A stretch of DNA of 64,000 nucleotides from Saposhnikovia divaricata. Its lineage: Eukaryota; Streptophyta; Magnoliopsida; Apiales; Apiaceae. This document shows positions 44,601 to 55,752 of this stretch, one piece after another (position 1 is the first letter of the stretch; every line of letters starts with the position of its first letter). Position numbers and translations under genes: made by a program. The notes under the pieces were generated by a model. It had not been told where the DNA came from. It saw nothing but the letters and a program-made list of their open reading frames with translations, and did not search any database. The stretch is from positions 207,985,178-208,049,177 of the forward strand of contig CM071599.1 of the NCBI GenBank assembly GCA_036435485.1, written 5' to 3'.

Positions 44601-46487
44601 TTTACGATGCCACCGAAGAAATTGAGAATGAAGAAGAATTGTTTCTCATGGGGGTGGACGAACCTGCTAACTACACTGAAGCAGTAAAAAATGTAGCCTG
44701 GCAGAAAGCTATGAAGCAGGAAATGGATTCAATCGAGGCAAATCACACCTGGAAATTAACAGACTTGCCACCTGGACAAAAAGTTATAGGTCTTAAATGG
44801 ATCTATAAACTTAAGAAAGATGCAGACGGGAAGATATCGAAGTATAAGGCACGCCTCGTAGCCAAAGGTTATGTGCAGGAGCATGGAATTGACTTCGACG
44901 AAGTCTATGCACCAGTTACGCGATTGGAAACAGTAAGATTACTTCTAGCACTAGCAGCCAAGGAGCAGTGGGAAGTCCATCATCTCGACGTAAAGACGGC
45001 ATTTTTAAATGGGGATATTAAAGAAGATGTATACGTGGCTCAACCTCAGGGATTCGAGAAGAAGGGGCAAGAGAATCTAGTGTACAAATTAATGAAAGCT
45101 CTATATGGCCTTCGTCAAGCACCTCGTGCATGGTATGCAAAGCTAAATTCGTGTTTAATCAATCTTGGATTCACTCGCTGTCCCTACGAGCATGCTGTCT
45201 ATACTAAGAAAAAGGGGGATGAAAGCCTAGTAATAGCAGTCTACGTTGATGATCTTCTAATAACCGGAACAAGTGTGGCAATCATTGAAGCATTCAAGAA
45301 ACAAATGCAGCTGCATTTTGAAATGACTGACATGGGAAAACTAAACTATTACTTAGGCCTAGAAGTTGCTCAAGGGAAAGGCTATATCGAGCTCAAACAG
45401 GCAGGTTATGCTCGGAAAATTTTGGAGAGAGCTGGGATGGCGGAATGCAACCCAACTAAGTATCCGATGGATCCAAAGGAACAGCTTTGTCATGACGAGC
45501 TGGGAAAGCAGGTAGACGCCACAGAATACAAAAGCTTGGTGGGTGGACTCAGATATTTAGTTCATACTCGGCCGGACATTGCATACTCCGTAGGTGTGGT
45601 CAGCAGATATATGGAGAAACCCACCAAGAAACACATGGATGCTGTCAAACGAATTCTTAGGTACATTAAAGGGACGATTCATCATGGTTTGGTATACACG
45701 AAAGACAGTGGGAATCACATATTGACAGGGTTTAGTGATAGCGATTTGGGTGGTCAGCTGGATGACAGAAAGAGTACGGGAGGTGTAGTTTTTTACCTAA
45801 ATGAAAGTATCATAACTTGGGTCTCACAAAAACAAAGGTGTGTTGCACTCTCGAGCTGCGAAGCAGAATTCATGGCGGCTACAGCCGCAGCTTGTCAGGG
45901 AATTTGGCTTCGAAATATTCTTAGTCAGATCACCTCGAAACCGATTGGACCAGTGGTGCTATGTATAGACAACCGGTCGGCGATAGACTTGGCAAAGAAC
46001 CCGATGTTTCATGGAAGGAGTAAACACATCGATATACGATTTCACTTCATTAGAGAATGTGTTGAAAGAGGAGAGGTCATCTTGAAGCATGTTTGCAGTA
46101 ACAGTCAGAGGGCGGACATTCTAACCAAAGGACTGGCTACTGTCAAGTTCGAGAACATGAGGAAATTGCTGGGGGTCAAAAATCTGAGTGCATGACTTTG
46201 AGATTAAGGGGGAGATTGTTGCAGTTAATCTCAAAGCCTTTACCGTTGGGATTTGATTCAGTCTGTTGCATGATTATAGGTGATTGAATAAATCAGGAGA
46301 TGTTGGAGTTTGTTTAGGGATCCACCTCCTTTGATGTAGGCTATTAGTTAGCATTTCAGTTTCTGCATTTCCTTCTTAACTTCTATATATTGCTGTAACA
46401 TGGTTTCATAATAAAACAGTCGAAATCTTATTCGAGCTATATTTTTTCTGTTCTTACTGCCATATACATGTGTAACTAGTAACAAGA
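41690..46487 (+). mobile_element. Intact Ty1/copia element with identical LTRs
   Basis: LTRs of 271 bp at 41690-41960 and 46217-46487 appear identical base for base. They start TGTTGCAG and end AACAAGA, an unusual TG...GA pair of ends supported by the duplication TACAC at 41685-41689 and 46488-46492. A primer site TGGTATCAGAGC starts at 41963 and a polypurine tract AAGGGGGAGA precedes the 3' LTR. One uninterrupted gag-pol fills the interior. It lies in the 3' flank of the PP2A gene, in opposite orientation. Confidence 0.95.
42008..46195 (+). CDS. gag-pol: Complete copia gag-pol polyprotein
   Basis: 1395 residues from ATG 42008, with no stop or frame change; the frame is open a little further upstream but without ATG. 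Order: gag (NYTAWALKMKVMMQAQGVW near the N-terminus), zinc knuckle CFNCNIYGHFASDC, protease with WYLDNGASNHMTG, pre-integrase WHARLGHVNY...CDGCLMGKQ, integrase core HGDLCGP, RTDRGGEF, TPQQNGVVERRNR, then RT with the YVDDLLITG active site and RNase H with FSDSDLGGQ and SSCEAEFMAA. Length and order match functional copia elements. With identical LTRs this is the best candidate for a currently mobile element in the window. It has only a 47-nt leader between LTR and ATG. Confidence 0.95.
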   Translation: MEVNKGKGSSYGMSYPTLARSNYTAWALKMKVMMQAQGVWNAVESNDAKAAIEEKSDKVALAMIYQGITEDVLLSIASKTTAKDAWDAIKVLCQGADKAKRARIQTLKSEFEMLHMSETEQIETFQIRMSGLVSNIRALGETVEDSYIVKKLLRAVPARFLQIASTLEQFGDLENMSVEEAVGALKAHEERVKGPTEIKENQLMLTEEEWAKRDGEERKLLLTREEWLKKTNERNSKQRGRGRFDKSNIKCFNCNIYGHFASDCKKPRRNNRGMVEAEANMTIMDDEPALLLAKHDKIELQLFWNAEKAASPKLSRDGEHANESNVWYLDNGASNHMTGFRGKFIELDENVTGQVRFGDGSTVQIQGKGTVRMMCKNGEEKRLTEVYYIPRLRNNIISLGQMSEDGYKVELRGEFLRVYDEQERLLMKVKRSQNRLYKLIIETNMQGCLMTKAEELSKTWHARLGHVNYQALALMSNHRMVEGMPKVIKPNAICDGCLMGKQTRKPFPSKANYSAKRVLELVHGDLCGPIQPTTTSGCRYFFLLVDDFSRYMWVYFLRNKSEALQIFKNFRALVEDGEKKKIKVFRTDRGGEFNSIEFKEYCEGAGIERNLTTPYTPQQNGVVERRNRTVVEMTRTSLKEMQLPAKLWVEAVRNAVYILNRLPTRALTQQTPYEAWAKRKPDISHVRVFGCLAHMKTPSIHNTKLDDRSKRVINLGREPGTKGYRLYDPVEQRVHVSRDVIFEETKQWPWCVVTETNDSQELFTVPDMEDIEETIRTDTNDNDNGGDSQKTTPMSRVYVSNDNSGGNRDSSSSGSQTNTPSSKGFVSRLDYETDTPSSQGSVSRIDSSNYDDSTPPKKFRLISEVYDATEEIENEEELFLMGVDEPANYTEAVKNVAWQKAMKQEMDSIEANHTWKLTDLPPGQKVIGLKWIYKLKKDADGKISKYKARLVAKGYVQEHGIDFDEVYAPVTRLETVRLLLALAAKEQWEVHHLDVKTAFLNGDIKEDVYVAQPQGFEKKGQENLVYKLMKALYGLRQAPRAWYAKLNSCLINLGFTRCPYEHAVYTKKKGDESLVIAVYVDDLLITGTSVAIIEAFKKQMQLHFEMTDMGKLNYYLGLEVAQGKGYIELKQAGYARKILERAGMAECNPTKYPMDPKEQLCHDELGKQVDATEYKSLVGGLRYLVHTRPDIAYSVGVVSRYMEKPTKKHMDAVKRILRYIKGTIHHGLVYTKDSGNHILTGFSDSDLGGQLDDRKSTGGVVFYLNESIITWVSQKQRCVALSSCEAEFMAATAAACQGIWLRNILSQITSKPIGPVVLCIDNRSAIDLAKNPMFHGRSKHIDIRFHFIRECVERGEVILKHVCSNSQRADILTKGLATVKFENMRKLLGVKNLSA

Positions 46488-46620
46488 TACACATCCCATT
46501 TTACATGTTTCTCATTACCGACCTCATCATGGTTAAATATGACTCCAAATATTAAAGATTGCTTTCAAGCCATAAAAAGCAGTAAGCAGCACTCGAGCTG
46601 AATGTTCAGCAAGTTCTGCT

Positions 46621-49600
46621 TCATAGGAAATAGTCTGGTGTTCTACGGGTTACATCAGGCTCTCCTCTCCTTGGAGCTGGTTCAAACTGTTTTATAAAGC
46701 AACATTTTAGTAAATTTTTCAGGTTAATCATATTTTTTGATGAAAAAAAAAAAGTAATTACATAAGCAATATGAGTAACAAGAAAATGGCCCCCTCCTCT
46801 CTTTCTATGATGCTGTATAGACCCGTGCTTATGCACATATACTACAGATTTTTATTTACATGTATGTATAAATTGACAAAACAATTCATTCATTGAAAGT
46901 TCCACAGTCAAAGCTAAAGGTTAAAAAAATAAATTCCATGGAAAGAAAAAAAAATCTGAAGATAGAATGGTAGGAGATATAGGGAAAAGTAAAGAGAACT
47001 TGGGATAAAATAAGGGGAATAGAGATGCAGAAGAGAGGGTGTAGGGTGGAAAGAGAACATAAAATATTATTGAGAATCACAGTAATCACAATGTAGCAAA
47101 TTGTGTTATGCATTCAGCCAAGCAAAGTATACTAATTGACTTAAGTGATCATGTCATCACAATCCAGCTGTCACAACAGGAGGTTAAATATACATGTTAG
47201 TTGGTTAGATTAGTAGCTTAGAGAGTAAGAAATATAGATACAATTCTTGTATGTACAGAAGTTAGTTAGACAGATCATGTATATATACTGGAACAATGCT
47301 GATGTACATACTACTTGATCAATGAAGAATCTCTTTCTCTCATTTTCTCTCTGTCTCTGAGTTTATTATTACTTTCATCAATGGATTTTATCATGGTATC
47401 AGAGCAGGATATCATTGAGCTGATCGTGTTTTTCATTAACGGATGACACTCTGTTCTTCACCGATCATTAATTCGCTTCCGATCGACGTTTTACTTTCCG
47501 GTCATTGATTTGCTTTCTGCTGGTCTACTATCGATAAGTTCTTTCAGTCATTTCAACATTTTTGTTTGTTTCTTCTTTAATGACGATAGATTTGTACTTT
47601 CTTTCGTTGATCGATTAATTTCTGAGAACATTTCTTTGAATCCTTGATAATCAAAGATTGTTCATAGTCTTTTTCTGCATTTTTTCGGTGTGATTTCTCT
47701 GATTCTTGAAGATTATTACAATTTGTTCCGATCGTAGTTGATAAACATTGATCTTAGTTGTCAATTACAAATTTGTACGGTCTAGATCTCTGAGTTTTTC
47801 GATCTGAATTTCTTGTTTAGATAAGTTCTTTCTGTTATGGCAACTCAAAACAATAATACACAAGATAATAACACTACGTCTAGTGTTTTTTACATACATC
47901 CATCTGATGCTGCTACAAATCAATTGGTTTCGGTCAAATTTAATGGAACTGGTTATGCAAACTGGAAACGATCTATGATGTTGTCTCTATCAGCAAAAAA
48001 TAAGCTAGGTTTTGTTAATGGAACAATAGCTATGCCTGAAATCACTGCGGCTGATTATCCAGCCTGGGAAAGATGTAATGATCTCGTAACTTCTTGGATT
48101 TTATACAATTTGGATGAAACTATTGCTCGGAGTGTTTTGTTTCTCAAGACTGCTAGATTGATTTGGAAAGATCTAGAGGACAGGTTTGGTTTTGTGTCTA
48201 TGACACAAGTCTATTCATTGGAACAGAAGTTATCTGAGATTACTCAAGAAAAACAATCTGTCTCTGAGTTTTACACTACTATTAAGGCATTGTGGGATAA
48301 TTTTGATGATGCAGATCCTATGCCTCGATGTAATTGTAACAATTGCACTTGTGCACTTACTGACAAGGTTAACAAGAAGATGCAGGAACATAGATTGTTT
48401 CAGTTTTTAATGAAGCTTAATGACAATTATTCTGCAGTGAGAGGTCACATTTTGATGATGAATCCTTCTCCAACTGTGTCTCAGGCTTATCGACTGATTT
48501 CTCAAGAAGAGAACCATAAAGAAATGTCTCAAAATCATTCTGATGTTATGGCTTTTATGGCATACAAAAGATTCTCTGGAAATGGTAACTTCTCTGGAAA
48601 TGGTAACTTGAAATTCTTGAATTCTTCTTCTGGTGTTCCTCAGAAGCAATTCTTTAATGCTGGAAATAGAAAACAAGGGAAGCCTGGGTCAAACTACTAT
48701 TGTACTCACTGTAAGACACCAGGTCATAGCATAGACAGATGCTTTAAAGTTCATGGATATCCTACTGGTTTTAAAGGATTTAAGGACAAAAGAGTAGCAG
48801 CTGTTTCTCACAATAGTTCTGAGAATTCTTTGGTTAATCAGGGTGTGGACAAAGAAGTTCATCACAATGTCATTTCACCAGATCAGTACAATCAGCTAAT
48901 GAGTCTTTTATCTAGTCACAATTTGAATGTTGAATCAGAATCTGGTCAATCAAATCTTGCAGGTAAACTATGTTTATTGTCATCTTTTGGCACTAATTGG
49001 TTACTTGACAGTGGTGCGACTGATCATATCACCCCGAATTTATCTCAGTTTATATCTTATGAGATTCTTGGTAATGATGACACCATTACTATACCAGATG
49101 GAAGGAAGATTAAAGCATTGCATAAGGGTTCAGTTGCCTTAGCAAATAACATAGTTCTGAAGGATGTCTTACATGTTCCTGATTTTCAATTTAAGTTGAT
49201 ATCAGTGTACAAATTGTGCAAAGATCTTAATTGTACTTTGACTTTCACTACTGGTTCATGTTTTTTACAGGACCTTTCTCAGAAAGGATAGCAAATTCCT
49301 CTTGGTAGAATCAGTAATGGTCTATACATCACAGAAGATGGTTCTTTTACTCCAACTCCAAATACAAAACAGATTTGTGTTGCTGTCTCTGATAATCTAC
49401 AGTTGAGGCATCTTCGTCTTGGACATATGCCATATCAACAAATGAAGCTTGTATTTCCACATTCTATTTTTACAAACACAAAAGATTCAATATGTTCAGT
49501 ATGTCCTCTTGCTAGACAAGCTAGACTGTCTTTTAGTTCAAGTACTATCAAGAGTACTCATGTTTTAGAATTGTTGCATATCGACTTATGGGGTCCTTAC

Positions 49601-52600
49601 AAAGTTAAGACATATTCTGGTTGTACACAATTTGTAACCATTGTAGATGATTTCAGTCGTTATACTTGGATTCAGCTTATAAAATACAAATCTGAAGCAG
49701 CTTCTGTTGTTGAAAATTTCATTAAGTATGCTGAAACACAGTTTTCATTTTCTGTTAAATGTGTACGTTCGGATAATGCTCCTGAACTCTGTGCTGGCGA
49801 TTTGAAAAGTTTTTTACAAATCAAGGGAATTCAACATCAAACTAGTTGTGCATACACTCCACAATAGAATGGAGTTGTGGAGCGCAAGCACAGGCATCTG
49901 ATTGAAACTGCTCGAGCCTTATTATTTCAGTCTAGAGTTCCTGATAGGTTTTGGGGAGAATGTGTACTTTGTGCATCATACCTGATCAACAGAATGCCAT
50001 TGAGTAGTCTAAATAATCAAGTTCCATACACACTGTTATACAAAGAGGAACCTGACTACAATGATCTCAAACCATTCGGTTGTTTATGTTATACTTCTAC
50101 TTCAAAAGTAAACAGACTTAAATTCGATCCTAAAGCTTCAGCCTATGTTTTCATGGGATATCCACCAAATCAGAAAGGGTTTATGGTACTTGACATCAAC
50201 ACTCAATCTTTATTTGTATCTCGAGATGCGATTTTTCATGAATTGAATTTTCCGTATCATTTAAAATCTGAGTCTTCTCAATTCTTTGATGATATTTACT
50301 TGCCATCTGTCACTGTCCCTATTGTTGATTATTCATCAACTTTTTTGTCAAATACTATTTCATCATCCCATATTCCTTCCACACATCATGATTCTGGTTC
50401 TAGTTCACATCATGATTCTGAATCTAGCTCACATCAGGATTTTGATTCTAGTCAGAATTCTCAATCTCAAACTCATTCTTCTAAAGTCTTACAAAGACAA
50501 TCTACTCGTGCTAAGAAACAACCATCATACTTACAAGATTTTTACTGCAATAATGTGATTACTACCAGTCGTACTGCATTACTTAGCAATTTGTCTGATA
50601 TTACTGAGCCACAAAGTTTTAAAGAAGCCTGTAAACATCCCTTGTGGCAAGAAGCTATGAATAAAGAAATCACAGCACTTAATCAGAATCATACTTGGGA
50701 TTTAGTACCATTACCTCCTGATAAAAAGGCAATTGGATGTCGTTGGGTTTTTAAAGTAAAGTTTAAAGCAGATGGATCTTTAGAACGCTGTAAGGCTCGT
50801 CTAGTCGCTAAGGGATACACTCAACAGTTTGGAATTGACTACGAATAAACATTTTCGCCTGTAGTTAAAATGAATAATGTTCGTTGTTTAATTGCATTAG
50901 CTGCAATCAGAAAATGGCCTCTTTATCAGCTTGATGTGAACAACGCTTTTTTGCATGGCGATTTATTCGAAGAGGTTTATATGAAAGTTCCATATGGCAT
51001 AGATAATCCTCACAATTTGGTTTGTCGTCTCAAAAAATCTATATACGGATTACATCATGCATCTAGACAGTGGTTTGATAAGTTGCAGCATGAATTAATT
51101 GACCAAGGTTTTATACAATCAAGAAATGACTATAGCCTATTCATCAAACGAGTTGCAGATCGTGTTACAATCATGGCTATTTATGTAGACGACATTATAA
51201 TTACAGGTACAGATTCTACAACAATTTCTTTGATCAAGGCACATTTACATAAAACATTCAGTATAAAAGATCTAGGTTTGCTACACTATTTTTTGGGTCT
51301 CGAAGTGGATTATCTTCCGAATGGCATTGCTCTCAGTCAAGCAAAGTTTACTAAAGAATTATTAAAGGATCTACCATTCGAGTTGAATAAGAAAGCTGTC
51401 ACTCCTTTGCCACAAAATCTCAAACTTGATGCAGACACTGGCGACTTACTTCCTGATGCTGAATGTTACAGGTCTCTTGTAGGAAAATTGAATTACTTGA
51501 CTAATACTCGACCAGATTTGAATTACTCTGTTCAAATGCTAAGTCAGTTCATGCAAAAACCTCGTACTTCTCATTTAGATGCATTAATTCATACTCTTAC
51601 ATATGTTTCACAGTCTCCACATAAAGGCATTTTATTGAAAGCATCTGATCACTTGACATTGCAAGCTTATTCAGACAGTGACTGGGGATCCTGTCCTGAC
51701 ACAAGGCGTTCCATCACAGGGTATATACTTTTATTTGGCAACTCACCAATAACCTGGAAGTCTAAGAAACAAAGCACAGTTTCACGATCATCTGATGAAA
51801 GTGAATATCGAGCAATGGCTTCTGCTGCAGCTGATGTTACTTGGACGATCAGGTTACTTGAAGAACTTGGGGTATCAAATTTGAAGCCAGTCACACTTCA
51901 TTGTGACAGTCAGTCTGCGATTTCTATAGATAAAAACCCTGTTTTTCACGAAAGAACAAAGCATATAGAAATCGACTGTCACTTCACTCGTGATAAGATA
52001 ATTGAAGGGTTGATTCAGCTCACGTATTTGCCTACAACTAGCCAACTTGCTGATGTTTTCACGAAAATTCTTCCTGCACAACAATTCAATGATCTTCTTT
52101 CCAAGTTGGGATTGTTTTCTCCACCTCCCAACTTGAGGGGGATATTGAGAATCACAGTAATCACAATGTAGCAAATTGTGTTATGCATTCAGCCAAGCAA
52201 AGTATACTAATTGACTTAAGTGATCCATGTCATCACAATCCAGCTGTCACAACAGGAGGTTAAATATACATGTTAGTTGGTTAGATTAGTAGCTTATAGA
52301 GTAAGAAATATAGATACAATTCTTGTATGTACAGAAGTTAGTTAGACAGATCGTGTATATATACTAGAACAATGCTCATGTACATACTACTTGATCAATG
52401 AAGAATCTCTTTCTCTCATTTTCTCTCTGTCTCTGAGTTTGTTATTACTTTCATCAACGGATTTTATCAAATATAAAAGGCACAAATAATACAGAGCGAC
52501 AAAGAAGAGGAAAGAGATTACAATGGACAGAGGAACGCATGATAAGGAATAACTCTTGCACATGCCCGCAGGAGCTATTCTCCCGAAAATATACATACAC

Positions 52601-52923
52601 ACCCACACTAAAAAAGAGGGAGGGAAGGGGAGGACCTGAATAAAGGTGTGCCCTTTGCAGTCATCCACTTCCAGGATAGATGCCATGTTTCCACATCGAT
52701 AACAGTAATTAGGGGCACTAAATATAGTCACAACCTTTTGCTCCTGTCAAAAGAAAAATTTGCAAATAACACATTAGAATTTAAAATCCTAGTTTCCAAC
52801 CAAAATAAGAAATCGCTTAGACATAAAATGTACATGTCCCCAGTTAAATCCTTCCATAACCAGTTGGTGTGCTCTTGCAATAAGCTTTAGGTTGTTGGTA
52901 TGGTTAAATTGCTCAGATATATC
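46621..52923 (-). CDS. PP2A-C: Protein phosphatase 2A catalytic subunit, last three exons
   Basis: Exons on the minus strand: 52834-52923 (DISEQFNHTNNL...EGFNWGH), 52636-52743 (EQKVVTIFSAPNYCYRCGNM...HTFIQ) and 46621-46686 (FEPAPRRGEPDV...TPDYFL, stop TGA). All have GT-AG borders and joins in phase 0. They give the C-terminal 87 of about 306 residues, almost identical to the highly conserved family, including the TPDYFL tail that is methylated and phosphorylated. The phosphatase removes phosphate from Ser/Thr as part of a trimer. The last intron is enlarged to about 6 kb by a copia element. No upstream exons are found in the rest of the window, where LTR debris starts at about 53030; the gene may be truncated, or its 5' part may lie past 64 kb. 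Confidence 0.92.
47068..52469 (+). mobile_element. Copia element in the last PP2A intron
   Basis: LTRs at 47068-47393 (326 bp) and 52143-52469 (327 bp) start TATTGAGAATC and end TTTTATCA; duplication AATAT at 47063-47067 and 52470-52474. TA...CA ends are non-canonical but known in copia elements. The primer site TGGTATCAGAGC follows the 5' LTR directly (47394). The LTRs differ at about 6 positions and one indel. The gag-pol carries three nonsense codons. Orientation is opposite to PP2A. Confidence 0.92.
47837..52171 (+). pseudogene. gag-pol: Copia gag-pol with three in-frame stops
   Basis: ATG at 47837. The N-terminus (YIHPSDAATNQLVSVKFNG) fits the copia gag family of PF14244 type. Then a zinc knuckle CTHCKTPGHSIDRC, protease LLDSGATDHITP, pre-integrase LRHLRLGHM, integrase core HIDLWGP, RSDNAPEL, NGVVERKHR, RT with YVDDIIITG and RNase H with YSDSDWGSCPD and SDESEYRAMA. 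Stops TAG 49289-49291, TAG 49865-49867 and TAA 50846-50848 interrupt it, but the frame never shifts, so decay is by point mutation only. Not functional. Confidence 0.93.
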
Positions 52924-53029
52924 CTGTAAAAAGACAAAGGTACCAGAGATAAGTTAATTAACCTTAAAAGTAAATTTCACAATACCAAAAAGGAGTAACC
53001 GAAACATACTTAGCCAAAAGTATATCAGA

Positions 53030-53835
53030 CTGGTGAAGATGATTCTAAACTGAAAGAGATTAAGGAGATCATGCAGATAGAACTCGAGAATGCAGAAAGA
53101 AGATTGCTTATAGACTACCTCGGAATAACACCAGATGTTGAGGAAATTAAGTAGATAAAGTTCTGTGAGTATTTCTTGTTTTCTGTAAATTTTGTTTAAG
53201 TAGAAGTTTAAACTCTGATTATGTAATAAACACTGTCTAATTGTTTTGACATCATCAATTATTATTATTAACTTGTACATTTTTGCTAATGAACAAGTTG
53301 GGGGAGATTGTTAGATATAATTGATATGAGTAATGTCAGTGTTTAAGTGTTACAGAGATTCATCAGAGTTTAACTGGAAAGCTGGAAGCGGTCAGAGTTT
53401 ACTTAAACTCTGACAGGTGGAAGCTCGACAGAGTTTGCTAAACTCTGTCTGGAGGAAGCGTCTACTGGTCATCATCAGAATATTTGAAGATAATTATGGA
53501 AGCGATATCTTTGAAGATTGGATAGCTGTCAAAGACATCGTGTTGACTAAGAAGACGTGTAGCAATCGTAATTGATAATATTTGTATAGCTGATTTATAG
53601 GAGTATCAATTATAGATTGTACAGTAGATGTATATCTTATAAATACAGTTAGGTTAACCCTAGAAGGGTATCAAGAAACGTATTATCTTTTGATTGTTAC
53701 CTAAGAAGCTCTCTGTGATATTTTACATCACTGAGAGAGGAGTTATTAATTCCATACAATTTTTAAGTGCTTAAACGTGTGTTTATTGTTATTCTCTCAT
53801 ACAAACTTGATTATATTTGTGTATTCGGCCTAACA
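53030..53835 (+). mobile_element. SIRE-like 3' end: ORF tail, polypurine tract and LTR
   Basis: A short coding-like tail (LKEIKEIMQIELENAERRLL ending in TAG at about 53153) is followed by the polypurine tract GTTGGGGGAGAT and an LTR at 53309-53835 (527 bp, TGTTAGATA...GGCCTAACA). The 5' portion of the element is missing; its left break near 53030 lies in PP2A intron-like sequence. The LTR is not the same family as 26519-27460 but has the same ends and the same paired-hairpin design. Confidence 0.75.
53391..53449. repeat. Paired hairpins in the SIRE-like LTR
   Basis: GTCAGAGTTTA-CT-TAAACTCTGAC (53391-53414, 11-bp arms) and GACAGAGTTT-GCT-AAACTCTGTC (53427-53449, 10-bp arms), both perfect. A half-site TCAGAGTTTAA lies just before, at 53373. 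Confidence 0.9.
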
Positions 53836-54081
53836 AGGTGACTTGTCCACCAAGTCTCCTAACCCTCCTCTAACTCTAAGACTTCTCAGCCTATATAAGG
53901 GCCTGACCCCTCATTCTCAGAACTACGTTGGCTTGATTCTCTAGCAATACAGAGATACGTAGGCATCTTGTGAGGACCGTTTAGTCTCGAACGCAAGAAC
54001 AGCCATTAAAGCACGAAGCTCACGAACCCTAGTATTAATTACACACCGCAATATCCATAACCTAGTTTTTATTCCACAACA
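53836..54081 (+). mobile_element. Fragment of a Tat-type LTR
   Basis: The sequence from a TATA box (TATATAAG, 53892-53899) to TTTTTATTCCACAACA at 54081 is a diverged copy of the R-U5 part of the Tat LTR at 33641-34137, for example GTAGGCATCTTGTGA and the final block. It abuts the SIRE-like LTR at 53835. No internal region follows. Confidence 0.7.
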
Positions 54082-54739
54082 TAATGATACTTATATAATT
54101 TATTAGTTGTAATTATATTTTTTAAATTAAAAAATTGTATTAATTCTGCAAAAGAGTGAAATAATATATTCTTTATGACTAAGTATAATTTTCATATAAA
54201 TGAATTTTAGCACAAACATAATTAAGTTCTATATATTCATTGAAAGGTGTTACGGTTGCAATTACTAAGTAATTGAAACGTTTGTATATACTTTTTGACA
54301 ATAAAGGGTCAGAAAAACAATGTTGAAAACACATGCTCACTATGAAATACAACAAGTATGTATTTTTTCACCAATACACAATATAAAAAATTGTATTGTG
54401 GAGATTTCATTAGGGAAAAATGTGATTTCTAACAAAATTTTCGATAAAATTGGACGTCGAAGTGTCGAACAAAATTTTGAAATACACGATATATTTGACC
54501 TAAAACTAAAGTGAAGAATCACCAGCCCTGAATCGATTTCAATCAAATATATTATTATATAATTAGAGATATAAGAAAGATGGTAATATAAAAAATTCTA
54601 AAACTTATAATACATATGAGCATGATTAATACAAGCTACAAATTAAAATCTTAAATGAAAAATAACTAAATCGCAAATAAGAGAAATCTGATCAAATTAC
54701 AATGAATTTGTTAGTAATATTCACATTTTTTTGAATCGA

Positions 54740-55404
54740 AACCCCCAAAATCAAATATTAGAAAATATTAGTTGATCTTCACACCGTTGAGAACCGAAAC
54801 TGTAACATCTCAGTTGTGAATAAAGTGAATTTAAATTCACGGCTGAAAATATTGAATTAGATGACTATCTTAGCAGATAGTATAAATCTTAGACACGTCA
54901 TGTTGAAAATGAAGCCCTCGAGAAAAGAGTTTGCTAAGCTAGATTTAGGCAACGCTGCTACAAATTGAAAGGTGTTCACGACCACAAAATTTAACTATTA
55001 ATAGTCAAAATATCGCAATATTTTACATTTAATTAGTTTCATTTCACATTTATGCCTTCCAATTTCCTATGATTTTACTATAAAACCCACCTAAAGTCAA
55101 ATTCCATGAAAACATTAGTTAATCTTCACATTGTACAGAATCGAAACTGTGACATCTCAGTTATAAATAAAATGAAATTAAATTTATAACTAAAATCATT
55201 GAACTAGATGACTAATTGATTGGAAATTAGAATTTTTTGGCCACAACCTATTAAAAAGTGAGAGCACTTGAAAAGAAAGTAAGTTAATCTATATTTAGGC
55301 AACATTAAAACAAATTTAATAATATCCATGATCATAACTATTAATATCAAAATCTCACAATAAAACTAGAATATCCCCGTACCTTGCACGGGTAACGAAG
55401 CTAG
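54740..55404 (+). mobile_element. Helitron 3' part with diverged tandem repeats
   Basis: Ends with a hairpin CCCGT-ACCTTGC-ACGGG (55376-55392), then TAACGAAG and CTAG at 55401-55404, followed by T. Two diverged copies of a unit of about 350 bp (marker ACATCTCAGTT near 54807 and 55152) lie before it. The 5' end was not located, so the left limit is approximate. Confidence 0.65.
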
Positions 55405-55752
55405 TTACAATAGAGTGTTAAACATGAATACAAAATAGTAAAAGCAAATAAAGTATCGATGTTAATATAATTGCCATACAAAATGTAAGTGTGTGGTTAA
55501 ATACATTATTAAATAATAATGTCAAATTTTATTATGCATTAAAATATTAGGTAGTTGAAATATTGTTTTATTTTAAAATGTTTGGTGTCATTTTGAAAAC
55601 ATTGGAGCACAAATTCTATTTTAACATCAAAATTTACTTTTTAACTTTAAAATATAGCAATAATTATACGTATTTTAGCACCACATCGAATTTGCTCTAA
55701 AACCTTAATAAAATAACTAAATTAATTTTCAGTATGTAGGAGTCATTAAATC

